IMG/VR virus record: IMGVR_UViG_3300021960_005220
Span: 1 to 33,778 of that record
Strand: one strand, 5' to 3'
Origin: a virus
Length of the DNA: 33,778 bases
How positions within the stretch are numbered: the first letter of the stretch is position 1; each line of letters starts with the position of its first letter. Below the pieces are notes generated by a model. That model saw nothing but the letters and a program-made list of their open reading frames with translations, had not been told where the DNA came from and ran no database searches. This document shows positions 6,122 to 11,970 of the stretch, in pieces. A program made the position numbers and the translations under genes.

Positions 6122-6141
6122 TTCCCACGAAGGAGAAAGAG

Positions 6142-7983
6142 TTGGAACTGCTAACAATTGATTTCGAGACGCACTACTCGCGTGACTTCAATCTCAAAAA
6201 ACAAACTACTGAAGCCTACATACGTGACAGGCGGTTTGAGGTTGTTGGGGTTGGGGTCAAGCGTGACGACGAGCCTACTGTGTGGTTTTCAGGAACGCAC
6301 AAGCGTACTCGGGAGTTCCTAGCGCAGTTCAACTGGGGGGAGAGCGCAGCACTCGCTCACAACGCAGCGTTCGATATGGCTATTCTTAACTGGCGTTTCG
6401 GTATCCGCCCTAAGCGCATACTAGATACCATGTCTATGTCACGCGCGGTTCACGGTACGGAGATAAGCGCTGCACTAGCATCGCTGGCTACACACTACGA
6501 GCTGGGTGAGAAAGGCACGGAGGTGCATGACGCTATCGGGAAAAAGCGGCTTAGCTTTTCGAAGGAAGAGCTAGCCAAGTACGGTGCGTATTGTAAGCAG
6601 GATGTTGAGCTAACTTACCTGCTGCTAAAAAAGCTTACCCCGCTGGTGCCTTTGACCGAGCTTCGTTTAATTGATCTCACCATACGTATGTTTTCAGAGC
6701 CAGAACTAGAGATTGACTCCGCGCTACTTGAAAAGCATCTCCAATCTATCGTGGAGAGCAAAGCCAAGACTTTGGAAGAGGTCGGGATAGCAAAAGAAGA
6801 GTTAATGAGTAATCCTAAGTTTGCGGATGCGTTGCGCAAGCTAAACATCACGCCACCTGTGAAGACGAGTAAGACCACAGGTAAGGAAACTTTCGCTTTC
6901 TCCAAGACCGATGAGGGTTTCAAAGAGCTGCTTGAGCACGATGATCTGAAAGTGCAAACGCTTGTGAGCGCAAGGCTGAAGATAAAGAGCACGATTGAGG
7001 AAACACGAACCGCTAGGTTCATAGAAATAGGGAAGCGTGGCCCCATACCAATCCCGCTCCGCTACTACGCCGCGCACACAGGCCGCTGGGGTGGCGACGA
7101 TAAGGTGAACTTGCAAAACTTACCGCGAGGCTCTGTGCTTAAGGACGCGCTAGTAGCTCCTCCGGGCCATGTAGTTATTGATAGCGATAGCAGTCAGATC
7201 GAAGCGCGTACTCTAGCGTGGCTTGCCGATCAGAAAGACCTCGTTAAGGCGTTTTCAGATGGCGATGATGTCTACAAAATAATGGCCTCAAAAATTTACA
7301 ACAAACCAGAGGAAGACATAAACAAAGATGAAAGGTTTGTCGGTAAGACGACGATCCTAGGTTGCGGATATGGGATGGGCGCTGTTCGGTTTCGCGACCA
7401 GCTAGCTTCTTTTGGTGTGGATGTGTCAGAAGGAGAAGCTGCCTCCATCGTAGAGGCTTATCGGAGTTCATATGCCAGTATTCCCAAGTTGTGGAATATC
7501 GCCAATAAAGCACTGGATTTTTTAATTCGTCGTAAACCCCCAGCTACTAACGCAGATAACTTAGTCTTCACGATGGGGACGGGGGGCCTCATTGTGGCTG
7601 ATCCGGATAGAGAAGCGCTAGGGCTTCCGAATGGCCTTAGCATACGTTACCCCAACTTAAGAACCGAGGGTGATGAGCTAGTGTACGACACTAAGCGCGG
7701 AGCTTCTGTTACAGCTACGAAGATATATGGAGGTAAGGTCATTGAAAATTTATGTCAGGCCCTAGCTCGTATCATCATTGGCGAACAGATGTTGAAGATC
7801 GCTTCCCGCTACAAGGTCGTTATGACGGTACACGATGCCGTTTGTTGTGTGGTGCCCGAGGCGGAAGCGGAAGAGGCCAAGGAGTTTGTTATGCAGTGTA
7901 TGCGCGAAGCTCCGGCGTGGGCGAAAGGACTGCCGTTGAACTGTGAGGCTGGTATTGGAGCAAGCTACGGGGGTTGTAAATAA
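6142..7983 (+). CDS. family A DNA polymerase with 3'-5' exonuclease
   Basis: This 613-residue replicative polymerase has a proofreading domain with ExoI DFET (D7, E9), ExoII N74/D78 and ExoIII Y150-x3-D154. The polymerase domain has the sequence RYYAAHTGRWGG near 307, motif A DSSQIEAR at 349-356, motif B from R398 and K402 to Y410-G411, and motif C VHDA with H564-D565. Motif C ends in Ala rather than the usual Glu. The residue equivalent to E. coli Pol I Phe762 is Leu406. No 5'-3' nuclease or helicase domain is fused. The start is a TTG at 6142, 6 nt after AAGGAGAA; the ExoI Asp at residue 7 rules out a later start. A 6-bp inverted repeat (AGTTCC 6120-6125, GGAACT 6144-6149) flanks the ribosome-binding site. 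Confidence 0.95.
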   Translation: MELLTIDFETHYSRDFNLKKQTTEAYIRDRRFEVVGVGVKRDDEPTVWFSGTHKRTREFLAQFNWGESAALAHNAAFDMAILNWRFGIRPKRILDTMSMSRAVHGTEISAALASLATHYELGEKGTEVHDAIGKKRLSFSKEELAKYGAYCKQDVELTYLLLKKLTPLVPLTELRLIDLTIRMFSEPELEIDSALLEKHLQSIVESKAKTLEEVGIAKEELMSNPKFADALRKLNITPPVKTSKTTGKETFAFSKTDEGFKELLEHDDLKVQTLVSARLKIKSTIEETRTARFIEIGKRGPIPIPLRYYAAHTGRWGGDDKVNLQNLPRGSVLKDALVAPPGHVVIDSDSSQIEARTLAWLADQKDLVKAFSDGDDVYKIMASKIYNKPEEDINKDERFVGKTTILGCGYGMGAVRFRDQLASFGVDVSEGEAASIVEAYRSSYASIPKLWNIANKALDFLIRRKPPATNADNLVFTMGTGGLIVADPDREALGLPNGLSIRYPNLRTEGDELVYDTKRGASVTATKIYGGKVIENLCQALARIIIGEQMLKIASRYKVVMTVHDAVCCVVPEAEAEEAKEFVMQCMREAPAWAKGLPLNCEAGIGASYGGCK

Positions 7984-7984
7984 T

Positions 7985-8089
7985 ATGAAACTTACGTTTG
8001 TACGGATGGTTGATAGCTCAAAGGGGTGTAAAGCAAGGGGCGACACCAGAACAGGAGGGTGTGAAAATGCACCGAATTCACAAGATTGA
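7985..8089 (+). CDS. possible 34-aa peptide
   Basis: A short frame begins one base after the polymerase stop (ATG at 7985) and overlaps the next gene's start by 23 nt. The peptide begins MKLTFVRMVD and has two Cys residues and several basic residues. There is no clear Shine-Dalgarno sequence, only a G-run at the end of the polymerase gene. It may be a real leader-like peptide coupled to the polymerase, or chance. Confidence 0.22.
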   Translation: MKLTFVRMVDSSKGCKARGDTRTGGCENAPNSQD

Positions 8090-8222
8090 CCCATGGACTC
8101 GTCGATGCAGAAGGTGTGGTCTATTTATGTGGCTTATATGCGAGATGGGCATTCAGTCATGTCCGAGGATGCCGCAGGATAACCCCGGACCCGCGCCGAA
8201 CGACACGGAGAAAGCTGAATAG
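8067..8222 (+). CDS. small Cys-rich protein, possible zinc-binding (51 aa)
   Basis: The ATG at 8067 has AGGAGGG 7 nt upstream. An in-frame TTG at 7998 has no such site, so the shorter form is preferred. The protein begins MHRIHKIDPWTRRCRRCGLF and has a CxxC at residues 14-17, then two more Cys (C25 and C32), enough for one small zinc knuckle, and a disordered Pro-rich tail ending in TEKAE. Similar short CxxC proteins are common in phage replication regions. Function is unknown. It is followed 11 nt later by the DnaA-domain gene, whose AGGAGGG site lies at its stop codon. Confidence 0.5.
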   Translation: MHRIHKIDPWTRRCRRCGLFMWLICEMGIQSCPRMPQDNPGPAPNDTEKAE

Positions 8223-8233
8223 GAGGGCAGTAA

Positions 8234-8548
8234 GTGGGTTTGCGAATAAGAGATATACAACGAGCTACAAGTATATATTACGGGTTAACGGTCGAAGAAC
8301 TTATCGGAAACGATAAGAAAAGAAGAGTATCTCGCCCACGTATGGTGGCTATGTTTCTTGCAAGAAAGCTAACCGATAAAAGCCTCCCTCAAATTGGGGC
8401 TGCGTTTAACAGAGACCACACTACAGTTATCCATGCTGCTCGCAACATACCGACATACGTGCAGCGGTACGAAGGTCTACAGAAAGATATAGATACTATT
8501 GAACACGCTTTGTTACAGTTGGGAGAGCAAAATGCAGCCTGCATATGA
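8234..8548 (+). CDS. stand-alone DnaA domain IV (DNA-binding) protein
   Basis: This 104-residue protein matches the C-terminal DNA-binding domain of the replication initiator DnaA. It has the helical start IRDIQRATSIYYGLTVEEL, then RPRMVAMFLARKLTDKSLPQIG and the signature NRDHTTVIHAAR at residues 59-70; DHTTV is the helix-turn-helix segment that contacts DnaA boxes. The AAA+ domain III and all upstream DnaA domains are missing, so it cannot hydrolyse ATP or unwind an origin alone. The start is a GTG at 8234 with AGGAGGG 6-7 nt upstream. It could recruit host replication proteins, occupy DnaA boxes to block host initiation, or act as a transcription factor. It lies right after the polymerase region, which favours a replication role. 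Confidence 0.88.
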   Translation: MGLRIRDIQRATSIYYGLTVEELIGNDKKRRVSRPRMVAMFLARKLTDKSLPQIGAAFNRDHTTVIHAARNIPTYVQRYEGLQKDIDTIEHALLQLGEQNAACI

Positions 8549-9125
8549 GTTTACAAAAGATTGGTTCAGTTGGGCACCAGATGTATGGAAGCAACTTATA
8601 CCGCTCCTACCCGCTCGGAACCGCTTTCTGGAGATTGGAAGTTACGAAGGTCGAAGTGCGGCTTGGATCGTCGAAAACATGATGGACGAGAAGGGCGGTC
8701 ACGTAGACTGCGTGGACACTTGGGGCGGTGGCGAAGAGCATACTACCGACGATATGCGCGGCACAGAAGAACGCTTCTCCCAAAATATGCAGTTGGCGAT
8801 AAGGAACACGCGGCACACCTATTTCAAAATAAAGAAGACCTCCACGGACGCGCTGGCGCAACTTATATACGACAGAGTTCCACCATACGATTTCATTTAT
8901 ATCGACGGAGCGCATACAGCGGACCAGGTGCTACAAGATGCGTGCATGGCGTGGCCGTTACTTAAAGTGGGTGGGATTATGGTGTTCGATGACTACCTAT
9001 GGGGCAATCCCCGCGACGTGTTACATCGCCCTAAGCTCGCTATAGATAGCTTTACAAATATAATGGCAGAGCGAGCATCGTTGGTGCATGTGGGCTATCA
9101 AGCTGCACTTCAGAAGAGGAGTTAA
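8532..9125 (+). CDS. class I SAM-dependent methyltransferase
   Basis: This 197-residue protein has a Rossmann-type methyltransferase fold. Motif I is FLEIGSYEGRSA starting at residue 32, the acidic motif II region is HVDCVDTW at 57-64, YIDGAH at 123-128 corresponds to motif IV, and MVFDDY at 150-155 follows. This pattern resembles small-molecule or sugar O-methyltransferases (Methyltransf_24 type) rather than DNA methyltransferases, since no NPPY or DPPY motif is present. The ATG at 8532 has GGGAGAG 4 nt upstream and overlaps the DnaA-domain gene by 17 nt; an in-frame ATG at 8499 would overlap more. The glycosyltransferase gene starts 2 nt after its stop, so the two probably act on the same glycan. 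Confidence 0.85.
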   Translation: MQPAYEFTKDWFSWAPDVWKQLIPLLPARNRFLEIGSYEGRSAAWIVENMMDEKGGHVDCVDTWGGGEEHTTDDMRGTEERFSQNMQLAIRNTRHTYFKIKKTSTDALAQLIYDRVPPYDFIYIDGAHTADQVLQDACMAWPLLKVGGIMVFDDYLWGNPRDVLHRPKLAIDSFTNIMAERASLVHVGYQAALQKRS

Positions 9126-9127
9126 CC

Positions 9128-9910
9128 GTGGATGATAATATTAAAGTGTCGGTTTCCGAGCCTAAACCCAAGAGCCTCTTAATTGCCACGCCGATGTACG
9201 GCGGTATGTGTACAGGTGCGTATGTATTAGGACTGCTGCAATCTATGGCTACGTTACGCGCCGACGGGGTAAATGTTTTTTGGGCGCAGATAACTAATGA
9301 GAGCTTGATTACTCGTGCGCGGAACGAGCTAGTGAGGTTATTTCTCGAAGCGGGTCACGACTACCTTATGTTTGTCGATGCAGACATAGCGTTCGGGCAT
9401 GATGCTATAAAAGCTTTGGTGTCTGCGGATAAGGATATCGTTTGCGGTATATACCCAAAGAAAGAATTGGATTGGGAGCAAGTTGAACGTGCTGCGAAAG
9501 AGGGACGGACAAATCTCCGAGATTTTGGCGGTTCGTTCGTTCTTAATCTTATTGGCGTTGACGATGCAGAGACCAACGAAGAGGGGTTGGTAACAGTCCG
9601 ACACGGGGGCACCGGGTTTATGCTAATCAAGCGCAAGGTATTTGAGAAGCTGATACCGCATGTGCCAACGTATAGAGTGTCGGGGGCAAAAGTTCCAAAT
9701 ACGGACGAGTACGTGAAACCCTTAACTCACGAGTTCTTCGCTACCAGCATTGACGCGGACGGTTGTCTGCTGTCGGAGGACTACCATTTTTGTGAGCTGT
9801 GGGCGAAACACGGCGGCAAAATATTTGCTAACCCGTTTATTCATTTGAAGCATGTGGGCACTTACGTTTACGAAGGAAACATTTTGCGTTCGGGAGGGAA
9901 TGTGAAATGA
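9128..9910 (+). CDS. GT-A-type glycosyltransferase
   Basis: This 260-residue protein reads as a nucleotide-sugar glycosyltransferase of the GT-A fold. LLIATPMYGG opens the Rossmann-like part, ESLITRARNELVRLFL matches the nucleotide-binding helix, and MFVDADI at residues 81-87 supplies the metal-binding DxD (D84-A-D86). LSEDYHFCELW near 212-222 offers the late acidic motif (ED) expected before the acceptor site. The start is GTG at 9128, with GAGGAG in the end of the methyltransferase gene. There is no signal peptide or membrane segment, so it acts in the cytoplasm. Targets could be a host surface glycan precursor, a virion protein or phage DNA; the pairing with an O-methyltransferase favours a glycan. 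Confidence 0.8.
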   Translation: MDDNIKVSVSEPKPKSLLIATPMYGGMCTGAYVLGLLQSMATLRADGVNVFWAQITNESLITRARNELVRLFLEAGHDYLMFVDADIAFGHDAIKALVSADKDIVCGIYPKKELDWEQVERAAKEGRTNLRDFGGSFVLNLIGVDDAETNEEGLVTVRHGGTGFMLIKRKVFEKLIPHVPTYRVSGAKVPNTDEYVKPLTHEFFATSIDADGCLLSEDYHFCELWAKHGGKIFANPFIHLKHVGTYVYEGNILRSGGNVK

Positions 9911-10365
9911 GTTTTTGGACACAGGACAAAATCATACGTTTGACGCAACTATGGAGCGATGGGGGGCTGTCTGCGGCTGAAATAGGGCGCGAGTTAGGTT
10001 GTGGTAAGAACGCCGTCGTAGGTAAAGCTCATCGGCTCGGACTGCAGAAAGGTGTCGTAACTGGGTTTGAAAACGTGGTTGTATACCCGCAAATAAAGAG
10101 CGCACAAAGGCCGCAACCACAAGTCAAACCTAAACCCAAAGTAAAAACAGAACCGCAGTTAGATGCGGAAACATTTGTAGAGGTTGACGAAGCAACATTA
10201 CTGGCCATTGCCGAGGCGTTCAGCGTTCTGAGCAACAATGGGTGCAGATACATATACGGGTTTCCAAGTGACAACACCATGCGTTTCTGCGGTAGGTCAA
10301 TTAAAGAAGGCAGCTCTTATTGCGTAGAGCACCACAACAAAACACACGTGCCGGTGGAAAAATGA
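9907..10365 (+). CDS. gcrA: GcrA-family transcription regulator
   Basis: This 152-residue protein has the GcrA layout. The N-terminal domain starts MSFWTQDKI and continues LTQLWSDGGLSAAEIGREL and GKNAVVGKAHRLGL (to residue 46), the conserved helix-turn-helix. A variable Pro/Lys-rich linker follows, then a C-terminal Cys/His block with C113, FCGRS (C128), YC (C139) and H142. In Caulobacter, GcrA binds sigma-70 RNA polymerase and activates promoters carrying CcrM-methylated GANTC. The family is essentially alphaproteobacterial, so this gene is the best host clue in the window. A phage copy could redirect host RNA polymerase to phage promoters or tie phage expression to the host cell cycle. The start overlaps the glycosyltransferase stop (ATGA). 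Confidence 0.9.
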   Translation: MSFWTQDKIIRLTQLWSDGGLSAAEIGRELGCGKNAVVGKAHRLGLQKGVVTGFENVVVYPQIKSAQRPQPQVKPKPKVKTEPQLDAETFVEVDEATLLAIAEAFSVLSNNGCRYIYGFPSDNTMRFCGRSIKEGSSYCVEHHNKTHVPVEK

Positions 10366-10727
10366 CAGCCCCAGACAGCAACCCAAAAAGTTCATTCGGG
10401 ACAAAGAAACCATCTCTCGCTCTCTTCCCGCAAGCTGCGTTAGTTGAAGAGGCAGTTGCGTTTGAGTTGGGGGCTGAGAAATACGGGGCCTATAACTGGC
10501 GGGACACCAGCGTCTCTATGATGGTGTACCTCAACGCAGCGCTGAGACATATAGCTGCGTTCGTAGATGGTGAAGATGTTGACCCCGAAAGTGGGATATC
10601 TCATGCGGCGCACGCAAGAGCCTGTCTCGGTATAATTATAGATGGAGTGACTCGTGACTACATCATCGACGACCGACCTGAACCGGGAGCCGCCGGGGCA
10701 CGGATCAAGGCGCTCACCCGGAGCTAA
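10362..10727 (+). CDS. MazZ/DUF5664-like dATP/dGTP diphosphohydrolase
   Basis: This 121-residue protein has the landmarks of the DUF5664 family: KKPSLALFP near residue 15, ELGAEKYGAYNWRD at 35-48, YLNAALRHIAAFVDGEDVDPESG at 56-78 and HAAHARACLG at 81-90. These Glu, His and Asp residues fit a metal-dependent all-alpha MazG-like nucleotide pyrophosphohydrolase. In phages with 2-aminoadenine DNA, the related MazZ supplies dGMP for PurZ; no purZ gene is present in the window, and the family also occurs without it. The ATG at 10362 overlaps the gcrA stop (ATGA). The most likely role is adjusting the nucleotide pool for phage DNA synthesis; direct activity is inferred. Confidence 0.75.
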   Translation: MTAPDSNPKSSFGTKKPSLALFPQAALVEEAVAFELGAEKYGAYNWRDTSVSMMVYLNAALRHIAAFVDGEDVDPESGISHAAHARACLGIIIDGVTRDYIIDDRPEPGAAGARIKALTRS

Positions 10728-10731
10728 AATT

Positions 10732-10848
10732 GTGGTTTTTCTATGCAGGGCTGTGGGGCTGTACTGCGTTGCCATGGCCGTATGGGGGGTGGAATCGAAC
10801 CCCGGTTTTGCTTTTTTATTATGTGTAGCGGCGGCGGCGCTTTTATAA
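10732..10848 (+). CDS. possible small membrane protein (38 aa)
   Basis: A GTG at 10732, 4 nt after the upstream stop and 8 nt after CGGAG, opens a 38-residue frame. It starts MVFLCRAVGLYCVAMAVWG and has two hydrophobic stretches joined by VESNPGF, fitting a small two-helix membrane protein. A longer form from a GTG at 10654 would overlap the MazZ-like gene by 74 nt. The frame crosses a sequence that resembles a tRNA T-arm on the opposite strand (10791-10803), which makes the coding call less certain. Confidence 0.35.
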   Translation: MVFLCRAVGLYCVAMAVWGVESNPGFAFLLCVAAAALL

Positions 10849-10879
10849 ACGGAAGAAACATAACACGGAGTGACACGGG

Positions 10880-11113
10880 GTGAGACCAGTTGAGACCGCA
10901 TTAGACTTTATGGTTACATTGAGAGACATAGCGAAAACCCAGGAGAACTTTGTGGATATCGTATGGAAGTTGAGGTACCCTACGCCGCAAAACGGGCCGA
11001 AATGGCGTTGGCCACTGGAGAAAGCAAATGGCGGCTTGGAGTTACAGCAGTATAAAGACTTTCGATCAGTGCCCAAAAAAGTATTATCACTTGAAGGTGG
11101 CACGAGACGTTAA
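10880..11113 (+). CDS. possible hypothetical protein (77 aa)
   Basis: A frame from GTG at 10880, with CGGAG 10 nt upstream, encodes a small protein with the helical start RPVETALDFMVTLRDIAKTQ and a Trp-containing middle. It overlaps the well-supported nuclease gene by 86 nt, which is unusual for this compact genome, so it may be shorter than drawn or spurious. Without it, 10849-11027 holds nothing else that I can identify. No family is recognised. Confidence 0.3.
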   Translation: MRPVETALDFMVTLRDIAKTQENFVDIVWKLRYPTPQNGPKWRWPLEKANGGLELQQYKDFRSVPKKVLSLEGGTRR

Positions 11114-11690
11114 AGACGCGCAGACGGCAGCTATCTTATACGGCAACGAGGTCCATAAGGCGGCTGAGCTTAACGTCAAAAACGACACCCCCGTACCGGA
11201 AAAGTTTGGGTTCATAACAAGGTTCATTGACGCGCTCAAAAAACTAGACGGCGAGAAACACTGCGAACTGAAACTGGGGGTGCGGCGCGTCGGAGAGAAT
11301 TTAGAGCCCTGCGGGTTCTTCGACAGAGACGTTTGGTATCGTGGTATCGTCGATCTACTTATAGAAAACGGAGAGACTGGGTACATCATAGACTATAAAA
11401 CGGGCCGAAACACACGCTACGCCGACACGAAACAGTTAGACTTGATGGCAGCGGCTACGTTTGTCCACTACCCAAAACTTAAAGAGCTTAAATCAGCTTT
11501 AGCGTTTGTGGTTACAAACGATCTGATAAAGAAAATTCACAAGAGGGAAGACATGCTGAGTTATATGGGGGTGTTTAGCGACGAACTGGAGAGGCTAGCT
11601 GTGGCGCACGAAAGCGGAGTGTGGAACCCCGTGAGTGGCCCGTTGTGCAAGTTCTGCCCAGTTACCAGTTGTGAGTTCAACAAGAGCTAG
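11028..11690 (+). CDS. RecB/AddB/Cas4-type nuclease with predicted Fe-S cluster
   Basis: This 220-residue protein belongs to the PD-(D/E)xK RecB-like nucleases. It opens with WSYSSIKTFDQCPKKYY (residues 4-20). H43 in GNEVHKAAE, D109 in GIVDLL, D122-x-K124 in IIDYKTGR and Q136 in QLDL form the usual catalytic set. Four Cys are placed as in the iron-sulphur staple of AddB and Cas4: C15 near the N-terminus and C207, C210 and C215 at the end (CKFCPVTSC). Such enzymes are 5'-3' exonucleases or end-processing nucleases. The ATG at 11028 has GGAG 7 nt upstream. It sits just before an HNH protein and a SNF2 helicase, so it probably prepares DNA ends for phage recombination or degrades host DNA. There are no cas genes, so it is not part of a CRISPR system. 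Confidence 0.9.
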   Translation: MAAWSYSSIKTFDQCPKKYYHLKVARDVKDAQTAAILYGNEVHKAAELNVKNDTPVPEKFGFITRFIDALKKLDGEKHCELKLGVRRVGENLEPCGFFDRDVWYRGIVDLLIENGETGYIIDYKTGRNTRYADTKQLDLMAAATFVHYPKLKELKSALAFVVTNDLIKKIHKREDMLSYMGVFSDELERLAVAHESGVWNPVSGPLCKFCPVTSCEFNKS

Positions 11691-11700
11691 GAGACACTTT

Positions 11701-11970
11701 ATGCCCTATGTCAATAAAGAGCGCCCATACGGGAAAGAATACGAGCAATACCACGGCACCCCAGAGCAGAGAAAAAACAGAGCTGCTAGGAACCGTGCTA
11801 GGTACAAATTAGAGAAGGAGGGTCGGGTCGCAAAAGGTGACGGTAATGACGTTGACCATAAAAAGCCTTTATCCAAAGGCGGCGGGAACGGAAGCAAAAA
11901 CTTGCGTGTTAAAAAGAAAAGTAAAAACCGCTCTTTTAACCGCAACAGCGACCACTCTGTAAAAGGATGA
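11701..11970 (+). CDS. small HNH endonuclease-like protein (89 aa)
   Basis: The ATG at 11701 has AGGAG 7 nt upstream, overlapping the stop of the nuclease gene. The first 45 residues are very basic and helical (RKNRAARNRARYKLEKEGR). Then comes NDVDHKKPLSKGGGNGSKN, which matches the core of compact HNH domains: D52-H53, P56, the G-G-x-N turn and N67, with KNR (N76) as the last Asn. There are no zinc-binding Cys pairs. Small HNH proteins of this kind nick or cut DNA, often in phage packaging or recombination. The stop overlaps the helicase start (ATGA), so they are coupled. The active-site assignment is by motif only. Confidence 0.75.
   Translation: MPYVNKERPYGKEYEQYHGTPEQRKNRAARNRARYKLEKEGRVAKGDGNDVDHKKPLSKGGGNGSKNLRVKKKSKNRSFNRNSDHSVKG

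Noticed and set aside
10760-10860. Complete tRNA gene on the minus strand
   Set aside because: Only a T-arm-like segment is present. No anticodon arm, D-arm or matching acceptor stem can be drawn.
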